DNA of 64,000 bases from Ulva prolifera (lineage: Eukaryota > Chlorophyta > Ulvophyceae > Ulvales > Ulvaceae): assembly GCA_023078555.1 (NCBI GenBank), contig CM041200.1, positions 7,680,807-7,744,806 of the forward strand, read 5' to 3'. Below the pieces are notes generated by a model. That model saw only the letters and a program-made list of their open reading frames with translations, made no database searches and was not told the origin of the DNA. This document shows, one piece after another, positions 44,601-55,342 of the stretch. Numbering within the stretch: the first letter of the stretch is position 1; each line of letters starts with the position of its first letter. The position numbers and the translations under genes are program-made.

Positions 44601-46184
44601 CTACATGCCGTATTCCTGGCCCATGGCCAGGTCAGGTGCACCGTACCCACTGAAAACGGAATCACAATTTCATTCTCCTCAACGGAGGGGTTGCTGAGCT
44701 TGTGGCCTATAGCGGCGTCCACGTGCTGACCGGCGGGGCTGCTCAAAAAAGAAGCAGGGTCTTGGTAGGCCTGTTTTCGCTGCTCACGGTATGCATCGAG
44801 GTCTTCCAATACTGGATCCAGAAGGTCCAAAACCGTTGCCCGTACATCAAAGTAGTAAATATTCCGCTTGGGGAACACCCCACCAGTTTCAGAAATATCA
44901 AAGCTCCGGTTGCCACAGCCTTCAGCAGCACACACTGCATCCGCATTCCCGGGATACTGAGCCGGATCAAGTGGTGGAAACACAGTCCAACACTTGTCAC
45001 ATATGTGTTTAGTACATGTGGTGCTTGATTCCACGTCCAATACCGCCTTCACCATGTGATATGATGCTGGGTACAAATTTCCAGGGGGCAAGATCAGGTG
45101 GTGCATCATTGCACAGTACTGATCAATCACTGTGTCTGTGACTCTGTGATCGTTCTTCATCGTCGCAAACCAGTAACAGGCCTGCACAACGGTGACGGCA
45201 TGCCCCGGTGTGATGGGATCCCCCCGGTGCGCACACAACCATGCGCCGGTCCCCTTCTTAGGCGGTCGACCACCCTGTTGCGCAGCATGGACTTCCTGCA
45301 ACCGCCGTTGCGCCGGAGCCAGATGGACACCGATGGGCCTAGGTGCATACACACCCTGATCGGCTGCGGCCTCAGCGAGCTCTTGACCCGGTAATGGGCC
45401 GCGATCGCCAGCTGGCCGAGGGGCGATGTCATCCTCGTCTTCATCATCCAGGTCCTGTAGTCCGCCTCGGGCTCTCCAGTCATCATCTCCGATCAACTCC
45501 TGCAACAACACAGTTGTAGCGACATGCGTCCTAGCCCACTCGGTCATGCATATATATATGCACCGGTACTATAGAGGTACCTCTCTGATGTACTGCTCTA
45601 ACATGGCCATGGTGTTTGTGCAACTCAGCTGCGGGATCGGGGTGTCACACCTCATAGGCAGCATTGAAGGCAGTCGCCCTTGACATAGCGATTAAATCGG
45701 CCTCTTCAGCTGTGTAATACACAGGTGCATCTGCCTCAGTGCCTACCGCCCAATCTTCCGTGCATTCTGGAATGCTGTACGTGTATGCCTCTGGGGAGCC
45801 GGAGCCAGCAGCAGGCTCGTCTTGCAGAGATGCCCCCAAGGGCAGCCTCGTGTCGCTTCCGGCAACTGGACCGGCAACGTCGGTGTCGGTATGATGAGCC
45901 ACACCCAGGGCAGCGGGGCACTCGTGCCGCGTTGCATGCGGTCTGCTAGAGGGCGCGAAAGGAGTGTGACAGTGCGTGCATCTGTACCTATGAGCACCAT
46001 TTGCGTCAGGGTCACTGTAAATACCTTTCTGCGCAAGACTGAACTCCATGTCAGCCTTTGTCCTCCTAACACGTTTCGCCATGGGCTCCGTCGCTACGTG
46101 ATCGGCCTGCATACTTGAACGGTTGCGGATGCAGCTGGTGCGAGCGGCGATATATCGAGTAAAACGCAAGTGTACTGGCTCCAC
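41622..46184 (-). CDS. CACTA transposase (Tnp2-type), multi-exon
   Basis: At least seven open exons in series on the minus strand. The first (46,184-45,650) has a Cys/His finger (YRCTHCHTPFAPSSRPHATRH). The second (45,547 to about 44,640) has an acidic stretch, then LPPGNLYPASYHMVKAVLD and a C-x2-C pair (KHICDKCWTVFP...CAAEGCGNRSF). The third carries DGVQIYTNKVYGTLA near 44,550 and IVQGPTEPGSYHDV, the equivalent of the Tnp2 D-G-F-q-iy catalytic segment. The next holds GDIPFMTKLTGG and NACFACAMSGAH (about 44,210-44,095). Further on come GILKDFWRMWL (about 43,390), an acidic helical exon (42,842-43,237) and RACGPGYTWSEFWVERM (about 42,650-42,600). A C-terminal exon ends at 41,622. This order matches Tnp2/DUF4218-type proteins that cut CACTA ends. 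Splice sites are not fixed. Confidence 0.8.
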
Positions 46185-46488
46185 TGTGCTCCATATCAGA
46201 CGCTTCCAATCACCAAGAGGCTAATTATAATATCATCTCTCTCACCCGATCCGTGATGCGCACGACAGAGCACTCGCCTTGCATCTTTGGCCCACAGTCC
46301 AGCGACTTCATCAAAGCTGGTCGTGGCGACTAGAGGCTTAAGTCTCTAGTCGCCACGAACACGCGGTCCCGCATTCAAACCGTCAGCTACGTACAAATAT
46401 CCAGCATGTACAAACTACCACCGATCAACTGCCACCGCTCACTGTCCCACAACCCAGTTCAAGGAAACCTTTCGTAGGCGTAGGCATC
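46185..46488. promoter_or_regulatory. Putative bidirectional promoter with a 38-bp palindrome
   Basis: The 304-bp gap separates the divergent starts of the transposase and the coiled-coil gene. At 46,321-46,358 lies an inverted repeat: 15-bp perfect arms TCGTGGCGACTAGAG and CTCTAGTCGCCACGA around GCTTAAGT, whose core CTTAAG is itself a palindrome. Its placement suggests an operator-like site controlling both genes; this is inference. Confidence 0.55.
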
Positions 46489-49106
46489 ATGGCAAATGTG
46501 CTTTTGAAATGCAACAATGTTGACGGCAAATCGCAGCAGGTTTTCAGCAAGTGTCATACCAAACCGCGCGATCAAAATTCGTTCATGCTCACGTTGCTAG
46601 TGAATTGTGGCATCAATGTATCCCACGATACCGATGGGTCCGAATGGAAGCGGCACAAGTTCAGAGTGACTCCCACGGGATCAAAGTCTACAAGCGCGAC
46701 CGGAGCCATTTACACAGGCGCTGATTTACTGGAGTTGTTGTGTGACACTGTTGCATTACCCGAGGGAGCCGATCCCGTAACACCAGAGCTGCCTGGCAAG
46801 GTCTGGGCGGTTTCGAGTTTGACGGGGCCAACTCCGGCTGCCACGAGCACGTTCGATCGTGGCGGCAGTCGGTCATGCGTCAGCGACGGGACGACTGCAA
46901 GGAACGTGGACTCCAAAGTTGCTAAACTGAGTGGCGGTATCTTCATGTGCGCGAAGATCCGGGAGACATTGAAAGCACTACCCGAGGGGTATAAAAAAAG
47001 CGCCAAGGCGAAAAAGGTACTTGACGACACGACTACGCCAGACGGCTGTTGGCTTCAGGTGACGCCCGTTGAAGGAATGGTAGAGTTTGCAAAAGAGGTG
47101 CGCACACCTACCCCGATTGCAAGTGCATGTGGTCGATTGCAAGTGCATGTGCTAAGTGGTCTGCTATACTGACATAGGCAATGGAGAATGGCGAGACAGA
47201 GAAAGAGAAGGAGGCCGGACGCAACATTTATAACCTGACCCAGGCATGGGAACAGATGATGACGGGGTATACAAAGCTTGTTGGTAGCAGGTACTCTTGC
47301 TCTCACTGTGACCAGAACCTGCTTCCTCCGGATGGTTCAACACAATGCACTATGCAGGACTGCGGTCAACGGACGCATGGGCAATAACAATGTGAACATC
47401 CGCAAATTCACAGCAGCACTGCGAGCTAATCCCGCGGCAACACACGAGGCGAAAGGACCAGGGAAATCCTTGATGGAAATTTCCATGCAGTTTGACAGGA
47501 CGCTGGCACGTGCTCTAGATCATGTTCAATTGGATTGTGCGAATGGGTCGTGTGCTGAAAATGATGGGATGCGTGCGTTACAGGTCAGGCACGATGGTGG
47601 TACAGCCGCAGTGGCTGGCCATGTACAGAAGACAAGACTGGAGTGGGCCTTTGATGACGGCCACTATCCTCCGTGGCAGCCTGCTGAACCTAAGTACAAG
47701 TTCGAGCCCAAATGGGAGATCACTGCTAAGGATGCCAGTGTGTCCAACATCGAGAGAACAGGTCAGACACCAGAGAAAGAACATCTTGAACCAGACCCCA
47801 TCGCCCGAGCCATCCCCCTGCAGCTTCCCCCGGGTGTAGCTGGCAACCTGAAGCAGGTACGATGGTGTCAAGTGCAGGCAATCGCTTATGCAAATGGCAT
47901 CATCGAAGTCTGTGTACTAGCAGCCAAATTGAGACTATGAGATGCTGCTCGCAGTTGTTGGCAGCCCAATATCTGATAGCTTAAGTACATGTTCAGGTCA
48001 TGCACGGCAACAAGAGATGTATCGCCACGGAGAGGAACATACCAGAGAGGCTGATATACATGGGATTGACCCCAGAGACGGCCAACCTGAGGTACATACC
48101 ACCTCCTGAGGTCGGCAGGAAGAGACCAGAACCCGACCCGGTTGCTGGCGCCGGTGCATCTACGGAATGGCGCCCTCCTATGAAATTGGCCTCCGAGTTT
48201 GATATGGGCACTCACGGTGAGGGGGGCCACAGAGCCGTTTCAGAGGTAACATGCTCTCGACTTCTAATACCTGCAAAGGCACGGGGTGCCAGCATGTCAT
48301 GGGCGGTATGATTGTGCTGCCTGCCCAATTCAAGAACTGATTGTGTCTGCTAATAGCAGGTCATGCAAGTCACTGGTCATGGACATCAGACCCCGTTTGT
48401 CTCCCCTGCAATGTTCTGTGCACAGTTGCCGACCCAGGCAGCGCAGACCGACCAGACACACAACGCAAAAGTGGTGCCATCCGTGGCCGCTGACAGTGCA
48501 GCTGTGGATGATATGCTGGCGATGATTGGCATCGACGATGTAGACCTGATGGGCCTACCTTTGAGCGACAAGGAGGCAAATGGGGATGGGACACTTCCTT
48601 CCCCTGATGTCCAGGTGCGGTCAGATCTCCACTAGACTGCTATGTGCATGTATGCACCAACTCAGCATTGCCTAATACTCAGTGATCTGCACCGCACACA
48701 ACATGTCCAACCCATACTCAGCCTGCACAGCTGCAGATCAGCTCCACAAGCCACCCCGTCGTTGACCGTAAGGAATTCCTGAAGAGTGAACTGGCTCGCC
48801 TGGCCAAGGAACTGAACTCAATTCAGAGCAAGATCGAAGAGCAAGAAGCAGTGATTGAAGAATGCAAGCAGGGCTGTGCTGGCAAGCGCAACAATGTCAA
48901 GCCCAAAATGCGGACCGCACAGGACACAGTCGGGAAACTGAAGGTGTGGCTCAGCCTACGTTTGCAATGTGTTCTTCAGGTCAAAATGATTATAGGGGAT
49001 AATAAGCCGTGTGGCGGAGCTGCAGGAAACCAAGATGGAACTAATGGAGCAAAAGATGGCCTACTTTGAGGAGCTGCAGAATCTAGTGACTCAATGGGAT
49101 AATTGA
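46489..49106 (+). CDS. CACTA accessory gene with C-terminal coiled coil, multi-exon
   Basis: Divergent to the transposase. Exon 1 starts at 46,489 (MANVLLKCNNVDGKSQQVFS) with a likely GT donor near 47,097. Exon 2 (from about 47,178) contains a C-x2-C pair followed by C-x4-C (YSCSHCDQNL...CTMQDCGQ). Exon 3 (about 47,390-47,855) includes RLEWAFDDGHYPPWQPAEPK and a donor AAGCAG|GTACGA. Exon 4 runs 48,000-48,246 and exon 5 from about 48,363. The last part (48,740-49,106) reads as heptad-rich helices (FLKSELARLAKELNSIQSKI and VAELQETKMELMEQKMAYFE) ending at a stop at 49,104-49,106. Position and coiled coil recall the TnpA DNA-binding partner of En/Spm, which binds subterminal repeats, but there is no sequence proof of homology. 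Confidence 0.65.
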
Positions 49107-49944
49107 AGTGTGCTGCCGAGCTGGCGGGGCCTTTACCTGTTTCCGAGAGATACTGCAAAGGGGAAGGTACACTCCAGCACTGGTTGCTGGGATCACGAGG
49201 CAGAGGGTGATGGTGCACGGATGGCGGCATTTTTTCTTATTATCTTTATTGATGCCAACTGCACCGCCTGAGCCATGGCTCAGCTGGCGCTGGCCAGCTG
49301 CTACAGCCTACATGTGATGGCTGCTTCGGTACCTCACCGATTGCCAGTGCGACGGCACGGACACGAGGGCCAGAGTGGCATGATAGTATCGACAATAAAT
49401 TTTTTCCGGACAATAGGAGATGATGTAAAGCAGCTGCAGCCTATACACGGACCGCATGACCGGGTATCTGCTATCGCATGTCGTGTGCACCAACTGTACA
49501 TCATCGTGGTATAACAGCACTCGTTGCTTACGCCTGACGAGTACATCATTGGTGAAAGAGTGTCAGTAATGTGCCGATTTTTAAGGACGTGAACACGCCA
49601 CGCGAGGAATGTTCTCGTCGAGCGCATCTTGCCGGTCCACGTGCACTGCATGATGCAGGCCGAAGTGCACATCACCCAGGCACTCGTGAACATTTCACAC
49701 GATTGAATGGACAGCTCGCGCACTCGTCGCACATAAGTGTACATTTTCCACAGTCGCAGCGCGTCGACCGTGCAACATCACCGTTCACATCCCTGTCAGA
49801 AAGCACGTTAGCTGTACAGCACTCGGCCACTCCTGCGTCGATCGCCATACAGTTCATACACATCTGGACACTGTTTGCATACTGTTCAGCCGGCAATGGG
49901 TCACTGATAATGTACAGCATCACCTGCCTGGCATCCTTGTAGTG

Positions 49945-51819
49945 TGTGGGTATCTGTTTGGTTCTGATACATTCCTGTAGAGCCTTTAGTACCCCCATGG
50001 TTTCTGCCTCCGTGCTGGACCACCGTCCCTGGGCCTTGTTTCGGTGCTCTGCTGCGCTGAACGGCAAGATGGCCCTCCATTTTGATCCTGGGATGTGTGC
50101 GCCTGTGGCTGTTTCACTGGTATCGACTACTAGTGTTGTTGCTGGTCTGATCGCTGCGTCCCAGGGTCTTCCGCACAAGCCTCGTAAATCTCCGATCAGG
50201 AACTGTATCAGGTCCTTGTGCAGTGCTCGAGTAGCTGGTCCCGTCTCTTGGGTGTGCTGTTCGTCTCTTTCGAGCGCCAGGGCACGGATCATCAGTGAAC
50301 TGAAAGGCAGTGCTAGTGACGCGGCCGCTAGCTGTCCTGCACCTCGTCTGTGCTGCTGCAGTGTTCCTCCTCGCAAGACCTCTTCTAAACTTGTGGTGAT
50401 TCTGTCCAGTTTCCCTTCTGGCAGTGAGATTTGCCTTTTGTCGATATCGTATTCAAAACCGAGGTAGTGTGCTATCTTGCTTGGCTGCTTCATGCTCTTG
50501 TCATCATTGAGCGTCCAGCCTAGCATTCCCATGATTTCGATCTGTATGCCCATGTCCCTGGCCGCTGTGGGGAGGTCCTTGGCTGCCCCCATGGAGTCGT
50601 CTACCATGCCTGTCAGAGGGATGCCTCTAGCCATGAGCGGCCGCATGGCTAGCTGCATGATCCTAGTGAACCGCTCAGGTGATTGAGAAAGGCCGAAGGG
50701 GAGCGCGGCGTGTACCAGAAAGGTGTTCTCAAAGCAAAGCCCGACATACGCCCACTCGCTGGGGTGCAGCATGATGTGGTGGTAACCAGCCTTCACATCC
50801 AGTGTCCACGCCCACTGCTGGTCGAAGTGCAGGCGCATGGCGTCGGACGCTGTCTCGTACTTGAACGGTAGTCTCCTGAGATACAGATTGAGCGGTCTGC
50901 CGTCCACGATTAGTCTCGGTTTCCTGTCGTACTTCCTGACTACCGCGAGTGTTAACACCATGTGTGGTCGAGTACCTTCAAACGGCCAGGGTACCAGCGC
51001 GCCACAGTCTATGTTCTTCTGTATCTGTTCTCGGGCGAAGCGTTGGTCAGCTGCGTTGGTCAGCAGATTGGGCAGCGCTATGGGGCCCGGCTGTTTGCTT
51101 GACAGCGTTTGCTCAGCTTGAGTCTTGCTGAATCCCGCCCGAATCAGCTGCTCTTTTACTCCTTGACGCTTCTGCGCGTAACGTGGTTCCTGACGCTTGT
51201 GCTCGTCTGCGGGGTCACACCAGACTAAGCGGACCCCTTCCCTGATGATGTTGAGTTCTAAATGTACCTCCTCCTCGGTCATACCCCCCAGCCTGAGGAA
51301 ACGCTGCCACACTGGGAGGCGTGTGGGTAGAAATCCTGCTGTAAATTGGCTCTCTGGTCGCATGCCTCTCTTCACGTGTGAGGCGAGCTGAGCCCTCCAG
51401 TCCTGGTTGGGTGCTGTTCCCAACTCTCTCCACAACTCTCCGAGTCTCATGCTGCAGCTCTGCAGATCTGTGCTGGTTGGGTGCACTACTGGGCAGGCAC
51501 TGACGGTTGGCACGCGTTGCCAGTGCGCTAGGGTCGCCGCGAAAGGTGTAATCGCTGTAAGCTGTTCTGCCTGATGTCTGAAAACCTCTGGTGGATAGTC
51601 GATTTCGTCTATGCATGATAGGAATGTGTCCAGGTCAGAAGCGTCCGTGTTAAGGTCCGAAGTGTCGCTGGGTTTGGGATGTAGCGGTGCTGTGCGTTCG
51701 TGCAAGTCTGATTGGTCTCTCAGCGGCTCGGTGTTACCCACATGACGGTGCGGGAACCGTGCTGTCTCTTGGTCATACGGCGGTCCAGGGCGCCCTGTGT
51801 GAGTATGCCTGGAACCCAC
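49945..51819 (-). CDS. Kangaroo-like reverse transcriptase and proximal RNase H (fossil)
   Basis: Minus-strand coding region with DIRS-type RT motifs in order: KPRLIVDGRPLN, WTLDVKAGYHHIMLHPSEW, LPFGLSQSPERFTRIM, the catalytic box GMVDDSMGA, and YLGFEYDIDKRQISLP. It then enters an RNase H domain (TTLVVDTSETATGAHI, SSTEAETMGVLKAL). The reading frame is interrupted by the CACTA element at 49,944. The frame happens to stay open for some distance inside the CACTA end, but that stretch belongs to the transposon. Confidence 0.85.
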
Positions 51820-51898
51820 GTTGAACTTAAGTGTGGATCTCTATGTTTCCCTACACTGCTACTGCACAATCGCAAATTATTCTTCATCTTATTGGGGC

Positions 51899-54475
51899 TC
51901 ACCCGCTGCCCCTCTGGTATGCTTTCTCTGCATCCGCAAACAGCTGGGCTGTGCCCTCGGCGCAGGGTGCGCGGCGGCAGCCTCCCCGGCAGTGCTGCCC
52001 TGAACTCATAAATGCGTAACACACGCTCTGTCTTCCGCCCATCAATCTCTCTAATTCCCTGGTCTTGGCACGCACTGGTTCTTCCAGCCTCTGCCTCTTG
52101 GGCTCTGTGGCAGCGGCCCTGGGCCTGCCCCTGTCTCCTTTCAGGTCATTGTCCATGCCGTACTTCTGTGACCGTGCTCTGGCTGATTTCAGCCACTCCC
52201 TCACCTCTGTCTTCACGTGGGTCGATATTGCCCCGAGCAGTGCCAACGCTAGCTAGGGCCCTAGGCGCCGCCCTGCTCTGTCTCGATGGTGGCCACGAGG
52301 GCGTCCTCCATTCCCCCTTCAGTGACAGCATTCCCCATGCCCAGGCTCTGGGCGAACCTAACTAGTGCCTTAGCCGTGTCTCGTGCTGGGAAGATCTGTG
52401 TAGCCAGCAGCTCTGGCTTCAGGGATTCAGTCAGGTCCTCCACGCTGTTCTGCAACTCGGATTCTTCATCGACTGCAAATTCCTTTCCCACTGTGAGCGT
52501 GAGGCTCCCGGGTGCCGCTCGGGCGGCCTTCTTCATGACGCCGATGCTCTTGCGGTAGGTCGAGGTTACTGCTTCTAGTAGTCGGCTTGCTGTTAGCGGC
52601 TGGGCTTTGTAGTCTGGCGCCTGCACCCACAGTTGACTCAGAGTCATCGTCCTGGCTCTATTCTAAAGCCTGTACTTGTCATGATCATCTACTGCAGGTG
52701 TGTATCCCTGGCTACCCTCTGTCGCTATCTGTTCGTGTCCCCTAGCTCTCACTGTGCTGTCTGTGCGGTAGGCCTCTGCGCACTCTGCACCTGGGCAGGC
52801 TCGGCTCTCTATCCCGGCGGGTCCTGGCTCTTTGCACCTGGGCAGGTCTCAGCTCGCTGCCGCAGCAGGTCCTCGCTCTTCTGCACCTGGGCAGGTCTCA
52901 GCTCGCTGCCTATGCAGGTCCACGCTCTTCTGCACCTGGGCAGGTCTCAGCTCGCTGCCTATGCAGGTCCTCGCTCTTCTGCACCTGGGCAGGTCTCAGC
53001 TCGCTGCCTATGCAGGTCCTCGCTCTTCTGCACCTGGGCAGGTCGTAACTCCCTGCCTCGGCGTGTCCTCGCTCTATCCCATGGGCCTCTCGCCCTGCTA
53101 GTGCTGCACTTAGCCGACCGTTCATGTTACCCAGTTGGTTGCATTTCTGATGGTGACCGCTGCTCGGTCTCCCCTTACCTATCGGTGGAAGTCGTAGGCG
53201 GTAGGCTTTCTAGTTGGGTCTGGGTGCGCTCAAATGTGGCTGACTTCAGGCTGGAAGGCATGGGCAAGTGGCGTGGTGGCCTGCTCTGTGGCGAGGTGTT
53301 CATACCTTGGCTGAGTGGTCGTGTCGGGTTTTCCTAGTAGGTCCAGGGCTTTCTGAGTCTTGGGTCTGTGCTGTGATGGACATGCCTGGTGGTGGGAGAT
53401 TAAACTCACTGTTCCTGTTCTCTTGGTTCCCCCCTAGCTCCTGCGGTGGTTCATCGTTCTGAGTGCATCTAGTCTCCGGCCTGGGCGGGTCGAAGGTCTT
53501 AGTCGCCAGCCATATCGAGCCTCTGTGGTGAAACCAGGAGTTTTCAGGAGAATCATAAGCATGGCTCAATAGGAGACTGCTGTGTGAGGGAGCTAGAAGC
53601 TAGCATATCAAGAGGTGGTTGTACGCATGGTTGCTGTACACGTGCTCGACGCGATCCCTGAGATAAAGGGACTCAGAAAGCGGGAGCGTTTGTTGTTTTG
53701 CACATAGGTAGACATTATGTGTCTGTGTGCTTGTTTGCATATAAGCCTTGTGTTGACTCCAGTAGGACATCTTGTCTATTGGAGTTAAACACAGGTATGG
53801 TGTCCTCTAGCTGACATGCATGGATATGTGGTTGGTTTGTGCTTGTGGACACATAGTCTGCTGAGTTGGTATAACTCAGCATGTTGAATGCAGGCTGCAT
53901 GAATCTGTGAGTACTCTAGAGGGAGACACTCACAGCAGCTGTGTTTTTTCACAGGTATACTTCTACTTAGTGTATACCTCTGTAATCTTGTCTATTGGAG
54001 TTAAACACAGGCTGCATGAATCTGTGAGTACTCTAGAGGGAGACACTCACAGCAGCTGTGTTTTTTCACAGCCTCTGGGCTGTTCTGCTAGTTTTGTTTT
54101 TCCGAGCGCTGCTTCCACGTCCTCCTCTGGGATGCAGCCGATAAGTTCTAGTCTGCGCTCCTGTGGTACCTCTGCTTCGTCGATGTCCACGTACGCCCTG
54201 CCGCTGCTGAAGCCATTTAAGCTCGGTGAGAACAGCAGAGTCATTGGAATAAGCAAGTTAGCAATTCTCTGGTGGAGCCCGTTCAGCGTTGTCGTTGTGT
54301 GGGGCACGAATAGCGCAGAGCCCACGTCTCCTGTCGGATCCCTTGACGAAGTACCTCGCACAAATCCAATAATTTCGACCTGATCTTTGCGTACTCTGAA
54401 AATTGGCGTGTACGCGACGAAGTCATCGCTGGTGTCGGCCGTCGTGTGTCCCTCGGTCAACATTTCTTCCAACAT
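51899..54475 (-). CDS. Kangaroo-like gag region (fossil, interrupted)
   Basis: Open stretches on the minus strand occupy the gag position upstream of RT (about 51,899-52,246, 52,261-52,647 and 54,076-54,475). The RT-proximal piece has a basic region and a Cys/His-containing CYAFMSSGQHCRGGC segment that may be a zinc-knuckle remnant. The distal piece lies next to terminal repeat B. The region contains a 49-bp minisatellite and a solo LTR insertion. Assignment rests mainly on position. Confidence 0.5.
52787..53080. repeat. 49-bp minisatellite, about six copies
   Basis: The landmark GCACCTGGGCAGGT recurs at 52,834, 52,883, 52,932, 52,981 and 53,030, exactly 49 bp apart, with a slightly divergent first copy at 52,787. 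Forty-nine is not a multiple of three. Confidence 0.95.
53524..54070. mobile_element. Solo LTR (547 bp) inside the Kangaroo gag region
   Basis: Begins TGTGGTGAAACC, ends TTTTTTCACA, and is flanked by the perfect 5-bp duplication GCCTC (53,519-53,523 and 54,071-54,075). A near-identical copy with a different duplication lies at 62,277-62,822. Inside, the stretches TTGTCTATTGGAGTTAAACA and GCTGCATGAATCTGTGAG each occur twice. TG/CA ends, length and the 5-bp duplication identify an LTR retroelement family distinct from the 794-bp LTRs. Confidence 0.9.
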
Positions 54476-54480
54476 CTTAC

Positions 54481-54670
54481 TGCGATTCTTATTAAGCTGG
54501 ACCTGTAGACTTCATGCAGGCTCAGCAACGAACGATGCTGTGCTTGTTTGTCTCTTTCCTACATGTACTTGTCTGTTATGTCAAGTGCAGGACTCGGCGT
54601 TGGGCTGACTCCTGGCCTCGTTATCTCGAGGCGTCCTTGCGCCCTCTTGCCGTCAGTGTAAGTGGGGAAG
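54481..54670. repeat. Kangaroo split repeat B, outer copy
   Basis: 190 bp matching 24,193-24,382 with no difference that I can see. It marks the other border of the Kangaroo-like element. Confidence 0.92.
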
Positions 54671-54823
54671 TGAGTCTTCACTGTCCGTCTCACGTGTGCA
54701 TGCAACACTAATAGAGGACAATCAGTCAATGAGGCAGCCACTGCTGCACCTCACATTTGACTACAATATTAGCATGACTCATTCTCACAGCCCAGAGAAG
54801 TCTGTGCTGCCACACTAGTCCTG

Positions 54824-54853
54824 GTACACCTGCACACATGTGTGCAGGTGTAC
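54824..54853. other. Perfect 30-bp palindrome
   Basis: GTACACCTGCACACA is followed with no spacer by its exact reverse complement TGTGTGCAGGTGTAC. It lies 154 bp outside the Kangaroo terminus and upstream of the receptor kinase exons. Confidence 0.95.
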
Positions 54854-55342
54854 ACTGCTGTGCCTGTGCAATCTGTGTCCCATAGTGTCCGGGGCCCGGG
54901 CCCCATCAGTAGCCGCATTGAAGGTTGTTCTCCATGTCTGGTGTGCCGTCCGTAAGGTCTTCAGGCGTCTGGCCAGCCTACATCATTATGATGACAAGAC
55001 AATTCACCATGCCCAGGTTTTACGCACTGTAGGACCATCTGAGACCCACGCCACCCTCCTCAACTTGACCCGTCACAGCCATACCTGTTGCAGCGTCTTG
55101 GGGCCATGGAGGTATCCTTGATGTGGGTGCCATGCTGAGGAATCTGGACAACAGCAGCAGTCAATCATTCACTGATCAGGCGGGATGCTAATGCCTCTCG
55201 CCTGACGCGTCATCTACATCAACCTTTGGTGCATACACCTGTGGTGCCCTTTGATGCTACAATCTAAACTGGCGGCCACCCATGCGTATCGCAGCCTTTC
55301 GCAGGCCTCCATGTACGGACAAGACGCTGCTGTGGAGCAACA

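Larger units (their letters stand above)
26456..49944. mobile_element. Large CACTA (En/Spm-type) DNA transposon, 23.5 kb with nested insertion
   Basis: The left end CACTACAAGGATGGTAGGCA is matched by the inverted right end CACTACAAGGATGCCAGGCA. The first 13 bases are identical, and weaker matching continues through about 40 bp. The element is flanked by the 3-bp duplication TGT (26,453-26,455 and 49,945-49,947), as expected for CACTA elements, and sits inside the RNase H region of the Kangaroo-like element. It carries a Tnp2-type transposase gene on the minus strand, a divergent accessory gene on the plus strand, another minus-strand frame, and an internal 344-bp tandem array. About 9.84 kb of its length is a later Ty3 insertion, leaving about 13.6 kb of CACTA sequence. 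Confidence 0.9.
23795..54670 (-). mobile_element. Kangaroo-like DIRS retroelement, split by nested insertions
   Basis: A tyrosine-recombinase retroelement lying on the minus strand with split direct repeats at both ends. A 190-bp repeat (B) occurs at 54,481-54,670 and again at 24,193-24,382. A 92-bp repeat (A) occurs at 24,383-24,474, abutting B with no gap, and again at 23,795-23,886. Read on the minus strand this gives B, interior, A, B, spacer, A, which is the PAT/Kangaroo split-repeat pattern. The interior order is gag-like, RT, RNase H (minus), then tyrosine recombinase on the opposite strand. The two B copies look identical and the two A copies differ at one position, so the insertion is recent. 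The element is broken by a 23.5-kb CACTA insertion and a solo LTR, plus about one further break. Without the insertions it would be roughly 6.8 kb. Confidence 0.85.

Noticed and set aside
49672-49944. C-terminal 90 or so codons of the open frame that covers the Kangaroo RT
   Set aside because: This stretch is the right end of the CACTA transposon read through by chance. Its similarity to the frame at 26,456-26,587 (plus) is the two inverted CACTA ends matching each other, not a conserved protein.
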